Assembly: GCA_018340805.1 (NCBI GenBank)
Contig: JACMZG010001908.1
Coordinates: 49,638,865-49,702,864 of the forward strand
Origin: Microvelia longipes
Lineage: Eukaryota; Arthropoda; Insecta; Hemiptera; Veliidae
Direction: 5' to 3'
Length of the DNA: 64,000 nt
Below, one piece after another: positions 56,173 through 64,000 of this stretch (positions within the stretch are counted from its first letter, which is position 1; each line of letters begins with the position of its first letter). The position numbers were made by a program, and so were the translations under genes. The notes beneath the pieces are model-generated. The model saw nothing but the letters and a program-made list of their open reading frames with translations. It was not told where the DNA came from and made no database searches.

Positions 56173-57019
56173 CCACCGAATTTTTAAATACTTCAACGCC
56201 ATACAAAATCGACGTCAAACTTTTGAAACAAGAGGCGCCAATGTTTACTTGAGAATTATCGTTACAATTACAATAATTGTGAATTACAATCACAAATATC
56301 GACACAATTACGTAAATCAACGTACATATAATTATGTATTGTGACGTAATTACGTATTAAATATCACTTTAATCCCCTGACATTCACGTTTCAGCATGTA
56401 TGGATCCAAAATATATAAAATTAAATTCCTTTTGAATAAAAGTTTACATAAGATTTAAACATTACACGATGAATGATTTTTACAAATCTAAATTAGTTTC
56501 TATGGATAGATATTTATTTGTTGTTCTTTGTTCTCAGTCCGATTCATTTGAATACAATACCAGCCATAATTTAATAATTTAACTCGATTTGGCTTTGAGT
56601 CCTTTCATCGGGTGAATAAATTCTACCCATTATCATATGTATTTTATTGATGTAAGGAATTATAAAAAAAAAATTCTTAATACAATACCTTGAAGACCTT
56701 AAAAACAAATAAAACGGATAATTTAGATGTAATCTCGGTCTTTTTAGTAAAAACAAGTATTTTCCTATATACAGTATAAATATGAAACGCTCATCTAATG
56801 CTGATTATGAAATAAAACTTAGAACATTTGTAGGTCTAATATGCAGGACTATATTTTTGACTTTAATAAATTTTTACAAAATACGGTTCCGCACAACTTA
56901 TTTATATAATTGTGAACTCAAAATTTGTATTTTTGGACCACATTAAATAAATAGAAAATAAATACAAACAAAACTAAATTCATCAACTTTTATCAATAAA
57001 ATTGTGTATCAAGTGAGAT
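56173..57019. other. AT-rich; possible family A fragment at 56700-56790
   Basis: aaacggataatttagatgta and gtattttcctatatacagta resemble the family A start on the minus strand. Otherwise nothing. Confidence 0.4.
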
Positions 57020-57480
57020 ATCTATCAAATTAAGTAATGAAAAAGTTGAGGAAAGTTCCTGTGTGAAATTTCTAGGTGTTTATTTGAGTAGTAATTTATG
57101 TTGGAATTAGCAGATTGATTAAATAGCCAAAACATTAAATAGAGCCTATTTAATGCAATTTAGAGTTTGAAAGCATGTTTATCTAAACAAATTAATAAAG
57201 TCTTTATTGTGGTCTAGTGGAGTTTTGTTTGTATAGAGTCATTTTATGGGGTATGTAATCTAAAATCTTATGCTTAGGGTTTGGAAAAAAAGATTATCCT
57301 TATTCATCTTTCATGTTAAACATAAAATTTTAAACAGTATTGACTTCCAATTAAATCGTATCAATGTAAAGGTTCAAATTGAATTCGTTAATTAAATAAA
57401 GGTATCAATTAATATTTTATTACTTATTTCGTTGACTTAACAAAATAACAGATTTAAAAAAAAACTTGAAAAATCTCTTA
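57020..57480 (+). mobile_element. Non-LTR retrotransposon remnant (RT thumb region)
   Basis: Reads SNEKVEESSCVKFLGVYLSS then NLCWN (about 57032-57108), IAKTLNRAYLMQFRV (about 57124-57168) and SHFMGY (about 57238-57256), matching the V.FLGV.LD..L.W..HI...K.L...... and SH..YG. blocks downstream of the YADD box in Jockey/CR1-like reverse transcriptases. Several in-frame stops. The YADD region is missing upstream, so it is 5'-truncated. Confidence 0.7.
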
Positions 57481-58395
57481 GAAAGTTAGTTAGGACTGGT
57501 TTAGCGAGTGTTAGCGTGTAAGGCTTCCTAGGATGTCTAACTCTCTAGGGTCTCGTTTCAAAGTTTTAGCCTAGCTTAGCTAATCAATAGCCGCACAGTT
57601 CTCTACAGCTTTCCTCTACTTTCCTTTTCCTTGACTCTCATACGGTGCTTGAGTTGAAAACGAGTTCTTATAAAGTTACTATCAGATAAACCATATTATT
57701 TTGTCCTTTTATTATTAATATTTTCAACAAAAGCATAATTGTTAAAGGAAATTTTTTTAAATGGATATTTTCACTTTTTGTTATTCTTATCTTTTATAAG
57801 TTTTTAGTATTACTTTTTCACTTTTACGAATGGATTTTTACATTTCTTTTCAATTTATTATTTTCAATTTATACTCCTTTTTAAAAATAAAATGAAACAG
57901 AATAAAGCGAAGAATAAATTAGACAAATATTTTAAAGGAAACCCCATATTAATGGGAAACGAAAGGTTTACACCTGAAAAAATTAGTACGTAACGAATTT
58001 TGGTTTAATCGGTAAAGACGTTTCTTTTCCCAGACAAATTTATGTAAAGGGTAGAGGGTGTTAAAACTTTTATAATTAAATGTTGTAGGTAATAAATTGA
58101 AACTAATTAAAAATAATTAAAACTTTATAAATAATTTAAATAAATGTTGTACTTTTTAGTCCGGTCTCATGACATAAATGTCCTTGTGCTGAGTCTTAGA
58201 AATTCACTGACAGGGCAGGAAGAGTATTATAGGCCAACGAGGATGAGTCAATAGATAATAGATACAATATAGATACAAATATAGATATAGTTAAAGATAT
58301 AGATACAAATACAAATAGATCAGTCTCTGAACTCTGTATGATACTGAGTAACATCACCGATAAAGCTCGGAAGCAAGCGGCAGATTACTCAAGAA
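57481..58395. other. No gene seen
   Basis: Includes a short gatagatacaaatata microsatellite (58253-58322). Confidence 0.45.
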
Positions 58396-58560
58396 CAGCG
58401 GTTCTCAACCTTTTCGACCTGGGACCCGAACAAATTGTTGGTAACTACTTCGAGACTCAATTCTAATACTTGCAAGTTTTGCGGATTTAGTATTTTGATA
58501 TATTTTCAAAGGCTTTTTCTTGAATTCGGGTCCTGGACATCCTGTCACCAGATCTAATTA
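58396..58560 (+). mobile_element. hAT-type transposon end
   Basis: CAGCGGTTCTCAACCTTTTC at 58396-58415, followed by gacctgggacccg, closely matches the widespread hAT/Charlie-type terminus CAGNGGTTCTCAAMCTTTTT...GGACCC. I did not find the matching inverted end downstream, so it is probably truncated. Confidence 0.6.
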
Positions 58561-58704
58561 TGACTACAAAAATTCTAAGACAGACAATGCACCATTTGCC
58601 CATTCCCTTAATGCAGCTTAGAATATAAACAAGTTAATAGAATATATCAATTTAATGTTTAAGTTACAAAAATGAACCTATATATAGTCGACTATTAAAT
58701 CAAT

Positions 58705-58716
58705 GGGGGGGGGGGG
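58705..58716 (+). repeat. G12 homopolymer
   Basis: Twelve G in an otherwise AT-rich region. Confidence 0.95.
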
Positions 58717-58904
58717 TAGCCAAACTAAGTTCTTATTGATGTTTATACAAGAACCTCAAGAGTTTTTGTTCTAGACCACTTTTTTATTTTAACTACTTTG
58801 AATTGTACTACAAATCTACTAGAACACAACCAAGAGGGAAATTAATTTAGCAATCCTGCTAGTAATTAAACCAGAAACAGACGAGAAAAATAAGTTTTGT
58901 GATT

Positions 58905-59170
58905 AAAAAACTCGATAGTATCAAATTATATATATTTTGCATGCCATATATAATAGCGCACCGCTCATATGTCATAAATACTTAACATTATATTCATCGA
59001 AATTGTAAGAGTGAGTTCAGGCTCTGAGTGAGTGAGTGTATCATTATTTTAGGTCAAGCCATTAGATATGACAAACAATGGGATTATCAGATTAGCATTT
59101 CCCTGCGAGATTTGCATAGCATTTTCTTAGGAGATTATCATTGAATTTTTCTAGGCGTCTCTCGTTTCAT
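58905..59170 (+). mobile_element. Diverged hammerhead/PLE unit without ribozyme core
   Basis: Collinear with 5120-5400: actcgatagtatcaaat, tatattttgcatgccat, gcgcacc-ctcatatgt, taagagtgagttcaggctctg, then gtcaagccatta, catttccctgcgag and taggcgtctctcg. The CTGATGA...GAAA core is replaced by gagtgagtgagtgt, so the ribozyme is lost. Confidence 0.6.
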
Positions 59171-59839
59171 TAGGTTAAATAAAAATCTTATCGATTTTAG
59201 GCATTGAAATCAAATTCCTAAGGAATTAATGTTGTTATCAAAACAGCCAAATAAGGTGTGAAAATTCGCTGGGCTTGCGGACCTTCGTCCAGAATTAGAT
59301 TCACATTTTCTCACAATTACTCTAAAACGTAGAGTAATTCCTCGTTATACTGACAAATGTTAAATAACTTAAACAATTATCTGAACGTCATGTTTATACA
59401 AAAATAATTAATTTCTTTAATCGTTGGATATTAATATGCAAAAAATAGCATAAAAAATAAATTCAAGTATAATAGCTTCAAAAGAAAAAAAAAATAATTT
59501 AATTAACAGCTGACCCGCATTATTTGAGTCAACAGTAGTGAGTTCTTGACAATAACACTATTAAATACAATTTTCCTGTGTAAGCCTTCATATAATATCC
59601 ACTGATAACAATTAAGTAACAAAAACAAATTATACAGACCATATAATACATATTTTTTAGTTGTTTCCTCATCTCTAAAACACTATGGGTCATTTCTTGC
59701 CCCCCTCTTTAAATGTCACTTAAACATTTAGTTTAAAAGTTTATTTAGTGCATTTTACAAGGAAATATAAGCTAATGAGGTGTGGGTCATAGAGAGGAGG
59801 AGAGAGGGAAATGTTTTTTTAATAGGAAGGCTAATTGGT
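59171..59839. other. AT-rich, no gene seen
   Basis: Nothing recognised. Confidence 0.5.
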
Positions 59840-59870
<31 letters not shown>

Positions 59871-59871
59871 T

Positions 59872-59920
<49 letters not shown>

Positions 59921-59941
59921 TATATATATATATATATATAT
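59840..59941. repeat. (TA)n microsatellite
   Basis: TA tract with rare interruptions. Confidence 0.95.
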
Positions 59942-60059
59942 TTCTCAGCATTAGTTAAAAGTCTAGTCTAGATGCCTAGGCTAAGGAAGTATTGGTTCCA
60001 ATCGAATTGAACACCGGTGGCTCAAAACACATACCGCACTCGAATCAGTACTCACTATT

Positions 60060-60660
60060 AGAGGGAGGTCCAAGAGTTGTAATGAACCAGTTTTTTCTGA
60101 CTGATCCCAGAAAAATTTTTTCTTTTATTTTATTAAGACCGGGGGTGAAACCAGAGCATTATACCACGTAGTTAGGTCCTTAGTGCAAACCCAGAAAATG
60201 AGAGAACGCCTTCCAGATATTTTTTATCCTCTGAACAATTCAACTGACTGAAATGATTATGAATTATAGGCTCTTTATTATTAGCATTATAATTATTGTC
60301 AGTAATATTATTTGAATTAATTATATTATTAGAATTATTTAAATTTTGTATTTTTTGTTTTGTTTTGTTTTATAAGTTAGTTTATTAGGTAATTTGGGAA
60401 ATTATTATATTGCAGTGTTTTTTTTAACATCCAGCATTATTTCGTTGTGGTATTCAGGATCAGTTAATGTTAGAGATCTACAGATCAAGTTATTAGCTCT
60501 ATTTATTTTATATGACAGAGGTTGATTTGAATTAAAGTTGATCATTTTATCTGAAGCTGTCGGTTTTTTATAAATTTTAGTTTTGATATTTCCATTACTA
60601 TTTATATATTCCATAACTGATTGTTCAACTCTGATGATGACTAATTTTTAGACGAAAGCT
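60060..60660 (-). mobile_element. Second, different Penelope-like element remnant
   Basis: Minus-strand frame 60614-60405 reads KTKIYKKPTASDKMINFNSN then QPLSYKINRANNLICRSLTL, the conserved 'KPT.SD..LNF.S.HP...K...A..LI.R...L' block that follows the FLD motif in PLEs. A second frame (about 60340-60160) continues after a shift with an Asn-rich linker and KKYLEGVLSFSGFALRT. The RT core is missing. At its 5' side, opposite in orientation, is a hammerhead-like motif (60631-60659), as in the PLE at 3.3-5.0 kb. Confidence 0.75.
60631..60659 (+). ncRNA. PLE-type hammerhead-like motif
   Basis: CTGATGA (60631-60637), CTAA-TTT-TTAG hairpin (60641-60651), GAAAGC (60654-60659). The core spacing is loose (three and two extra residues around stem II), so activity is unlikely. 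Confidence 0.5.
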
Positions 60661-60719
60661 TAGTGAATAATTATATATTAAAAATATAGGACTTTTGTGT
60701 AATTAATCTGTTTTATTTA

Positions 60720-60955
60720 ATAATAATAATAAAAATATCTGTTTAGGGCCTTGCGGCTAATCAAGGATAACCCTTGCGAGAACAACCCAAAGTAATAGTC
60801 GCAAGTAAATTCTAAAGTTGGGCACAATTTATTTGAACTAACATCTTATATTAATTGAGAGAGTGATCTGGGATGCGAACCCCAAACCTTCGTAGTGTCA
60901 GAGGTCAGTATAAATACTGACGCTTTATCAACCTCAACCACGAAGGCGGCTTGAG
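60720..60955 (-). mobile_element. SINE S1, copy 2
   Basis: Reverse-strand copy of 12460-12697, with a better head: ccttcgtggttgaggttg (A-box-like), aagcgtcagtatttatactg, B box ggggttcgcatccc, body aaataaattgtgcccaactt tagaat, tail gccgcaaggccctaaac and (ATT)n. The 74-codon frame beside it is not a gene. Confidence 0.8.
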
Positions 60956-61713
60956 AGTGGATGAGGTGGAATTATCTCTTACAACAACAAAAATAATGCC
61001 GATTAGCTTAATGTTTACATTAACCAAATCAAAACACGAAAGACACCAATAACTCAACTTTAAACAAAGAAAACATATTATACCCTTACAAGATAACAAA
61101 ATTGATGACAAAATAATAACTTTCAACACAAAATACTTAGATTGATAAAGCTAAGTATAATCTATCATGATACTAAGGGAGAGACTTCAATCAATATGCT
61201 AATCAGCTGTGCCAGGAGGGTGCCATGTAATAGCCTTCAACAGATAACAGCGTGGTGTATAATCACTTAATCAACGTCACAGTAGATAACCGATTAACTA
61301 GTAATCAGTTTAGACAAACAGTCAACCGTAACTTATGGCTTATAATTAAACTCGAGATCCTATTAATTGAGGAGATGAATATTTATCTCATAATATGAAT
61401 TACAAAGTATGTTTTTATTAAGTTTAAGAAATTATAAGTAATACAATGTACTTCGTTTTTTATTTAAGTTTAATCTTGTGTACAAAACAGGACTGCAATT
61501 TTTAAATAGGAACAATAACGTTTAGTAATGAAGAGAAAAACATAATTATATATCTGTAGTGAAGAGGCTATTTAGTACTGTAGCTTTAGCTCAGATAGCA
61601 GCACTGGTCAAAATTAGTTGATTCCTCCTTTATTTAATAGGTTGCGCCACTAGCTTATACTTTATATTTTACACACGTTTTGAGACCCTCCGTAGGTTCC
61701 TATTCCTGAAAGC
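60956..61713. other. No gene seen
   Basis: Includes an A-box-like tttagctcagatagcagcac (61585-61604) without a B box. Confidence 0.45.
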
Positions 61714-61905
61714 GATCTGGGATCAGCTATATCACGATAGGGTATTGCTTGTTAGCCCAGATCTGGAGTCAGCTATATCACGACAGGTTATTGCTTGTTA
61801 GCCCAGATCTGAAATCAGCTATATCACGATAGGGTATTGCTTCTTAGCCCAGATCTGGAGTCAGCTATATCACGACAGGTTATTGCTTGTTAGCCCAGAT
61901 CATTC
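61714..61905 (+). repeat. Tandem array, 46-bp unit as a 92-bp dimer, four units
   Basis: Units start with gatctgg; copies 1 and 3 carry gatagggtatt, copies 2 and 4 carry gacaggttatt, so the last expansion doubled a two-unit block. Confidence 0.95.
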
Positions 61906-62488
61906 AACCAACAACTTACATTTTGTAACAATTCAAAAAGTCAAAAATTTATTTTCATGTCTCTTAACTTACAAAATTCGCTAAAAAATGTAGGTTGCTC
62001 TTCGTAGATAGCTAATTGGAAATAATAATGTTGATTTCCGATATTGCTAAACCTCTAGGAGGTTAAACAACAATCTATAAATAGAAAAAGAAAAGTTGGT
62101 GCAGTTGCTTCTTTTGGATGAATGAGATCCTGTATCCGAAGTATTAAACAATCATGTAAAAAAATGAAGAACTAAATTAAGTGAGAAGTCCATTAATTAT
62201 AAATTAAAAAAAAATAAAAAGTATCTCCCCAAATATGTAAAAAACATCGCAACAGTCAACCATACTGGTGTGTTGTTGGAGTTAATTTTACTACACCAAT
62301 ATAAACATAAAGCATAGCATCAGTCAACCATATCACGTCTGTGTTGGGAGGGAAAGTCTCTCCACAAGTAAAATAAAATGACGTTACACTCAGCTTGTAC
62401 AGGTCCACGACCAAAATAGACCTACCTGGCTATACGTAGGTCTATTTTAAATATTTAAAATATACTATCTAATTTAAAATATACGTAC
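61906..62488. other. No gene seen
   Basis: A phrase cagtcaaccata is repeated at 62255 and 62322 in similar contexts (…gtgttggagg…). Confidence 0.45.
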
Positions 62489-62612
62489 TTGGCTCTGGTC
62501 TCAGAATTGAGACCTGACCACGCCCAAAAAACAGCTGGCTCTGGTCTCAGAATTGAGACCTGACCACGCCCAGAGCTGGCTCTGGTCTCAGAATTGAGAT
62601 CTGACCAAACCC
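62489..62612 (+). repeat. Tandem array of three palindrome-bearing units
   Basis: Each 40-46-bp unit contains ggctctggtctcagaattga gacctgaccac; GGTCTCAGAATTGAGACC is a perfect 18-bp palindrome in two copies. Opens a 60-codon minus frame that is not a gene. Confidence 0.9.
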
Positions 62613-62704
62613 AACAGGGATTCGTAATGTTAAACATTTTTAAGAGGCATCAACACTCCTCTCTTTCAGAAACCTAACTAACTAAGAAACCTGACATCAG
62701 ATTT

Positions 62705-62850
62705 TAACAAGAAAAGTGCACATACGTACACACCATACATAACTAAATCCACACCATACATATATAAATCCAGTCTACATACATAATTTCACACCATACA
62801 TACAAACATCCACATACCATACATACATAGGTACACAACATACGTGCATG
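62705..62850 (+). repeat. cacaccatacata-type short repeats
   Basis: Irregular tandem repeats of cacaccatacatacataaatc. Confidence 0.8.
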
Positions 62851-63132
62851 AATTATTTTTTGTTTAATTAATTTAACTAGATTGCCAATCTTAGTTTATA
62901 ATTGCTTAGAGCTAATTGCAAGTATTTTACCATCAAAATAATCAATTTTTTAATAATAATTGCCTTATTTTTTTTCTTTTCAAAAAGATGTAATTTGTTT
63001 TTATTTGTTTTATAATAATTAGTATATACCCATACTCAAAAATGTTAAGAGTATTGCTATCATTTTAAGTGATAATATAAAAATATACGGACTTAACGAG
63101 TATATTTTGCTCATCATTTGTTAAGTAATTTT
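62851..63132. other. AT-rich, no gene seen
   Basis: Nothing recognised. Confidence 0.5.
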
Positions 63133-63255
63133 TTGTGTTTTACTTATTTTATTTGCTTGTTTGTTAGGTTTTGCACTGATGATGGCCTCTAGTTAGGTTG
63201 AAAGCGCTTTGCCAATAAAGTTTTATTTTGTGGAGAGACTTCTTTTCTTTCATTA
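63133..63255 (+). mobile_element. PLE terminal-repeat arm with hammerhead-like core
   Basis: Collinear with 6520-6636: ttttgtgttttacttatttt, aggttttgcaCTGATGA (63175-63184 region), GCCTCTAGTTAGGTT, GAAAGCGC, ttgccaataaag, then gtggagagacttcttttctt as in the outer ends at 6324 and 41230. Single arm, not a foldback. Confidence 0.75.
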
Positions 63256-64000
63256 ATGACTTAACCAGTGTATAACACTGGTTAAGTGTTATATATTATA
63301 AATACATAGTACGTAATAAATAAAATATTCCATTACTCATTGCACACATGATTGCAGAGTATTTAGTGTACGAAATAAAAATCTGTGAATATATTTTTAA
63401 TTATTAATTACATATTTTTATATTAGAAAATTAGGAAAAAACACCTAATATTATTTTCTCTTATATAAAATCAACTTGTTTCATTTTGAGAAATGAGATT
63501 TAGTATATTTCATCTTGTGGAAAAATCAAGAGGATAAGTAAAAAAGAAAATGGAAAAAAATATTTTCCATCTTCCCAGGAGGATTGCAGGGAAAAAGTTA
63601 TCAGAGATGGAAAATATTTTTTGAAGAGATATCCAACTTGGAGCCAATCAAAATTATTTCATCCTTTAAAGGACTCTTCCATCTTTTTAACCAGAAGCCG
63701 TCCTGACAGACAAATTACCAACAAGTCAAGACAAGAAACACTTTGGAGGTCTCGAGAAAACAGAAAAAACTTCATTTCAAACTCTCCGAAAAATATTTCC
63801 TTCTTAAGATACAAATCCATAAATAAAAGTATGAAAGGAAAAAAAGTTTTCTCAAGAGAATTATATTTTATCAGTAAAGTTATAATATATTTTTTTCAGT
63901 GTCAACAATTGGTATTTTCTTTTAAAGTCTATACTCCGAGGATTTTTCTTCCCAGAAAAATATTTATTTGATATAATTTTTAATTTAAAAACTTAAGAAG
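63256..64000 (+). other. Unidentified; 116-codon frame at 63621-63971
   Basis: A tggaaaa..tattttcca palindrome (63550-63568) is mirrored by agatggaaaatatttttt (63605-63622). The following frame (start 63621) encodes a basic, Arg/Lys/Ser-rich product with a hydrophobic FISKVIIYFF stretch; I recognise no domain. Could be an exon or transposon fragment cut by the window end, or chance. Confidence 0.2.

Noticed and set aside
61585..61680. Possible tRNA gene (tttagctcagatagcagcac)
   Set aside because: A-box-like start only; no T-arm, acceptor pairing or B box within the expected distance.

Overview
The window is AT-rich, repeat-dense eukaryotic DNA with no convincing host protein-coding gene. Long (TA)n tracts, many short-unit tandem arrays, tRNA- and 5S-rRNA-like retroposons, Penelope-like elements, degenerate non-LTR retrotransposons and hAT-type DNA transposon remains point to an invertebrate animal nuclear genome. 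A Jockey-type LINE (52.7-53.8 kb) and an RNase H LINE fragment (21.9 kb) make an arthropod the best guess, but the species cannot be named. Almost all open frames are shorter than about 130 codons and lie in microsatellites or decayed transposons.

Layout. 0-3 kb: a copy of a large dispersed family (called family A here) carrying a 5S-rRNA-like segment, then a (TA)n-flanked array of tRNA-like units (D1). 3.3-5.45 kb: a decayed Penelope-like element (PLE, minus strand) whose reading frame has been expanded by a minisatellite, joined to a hammerhead-ribozyme-bounded 289-bp unit. 6.16-7.25 kb: a non-autonomous hAT element with matching TIRs and 8-bp duplications, itself carrying a PLE-type foldback. 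7.4-8.2 kb: a LINE tail and a tRNA-Lys-type primer binding site. 10-25 kb: foldbacks, a SINE, a second tRNA-like array (D2), a GC-richer block near 17.4-18.2 kb and more family A. 25.8-31.2 kb: a diverged 70-bp satellite, about 4 kb of featureless sequence, and a 37-bp array containing a G-quadruplex-like insert. 32.6-38 kb: five family A segments, an 80-bp array split by a TIR element, and a tRNA-derived SINE. 39.8-50.2 kb: a second hammerhead copy, a satellite interrupted by interlocking inverted repeats, a 22-bp array, a LINE C-terminus and a foldback split by a 741-bp insertion. 50.7-64 kb: more arrays, the Jockey LINE, another LINE, a hAT end, a second PLE, a second SINE copy and a 46/92-bp array.

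The parts form a transposon ecosystem rather than a pathway. The two recurring themes are (i) PLE-type ends with hammerhead cores (CTGATGA ... short stem ... GAAA), often at the tips of foldbacks, and (ii) one dispersed family that combines a conserved core carrying TGACGTCA and TGASTCA sites with RNA-polymerase-III-type modules (5S-like or tandem tRNA-like). These two are the best candidates for something undescribed.
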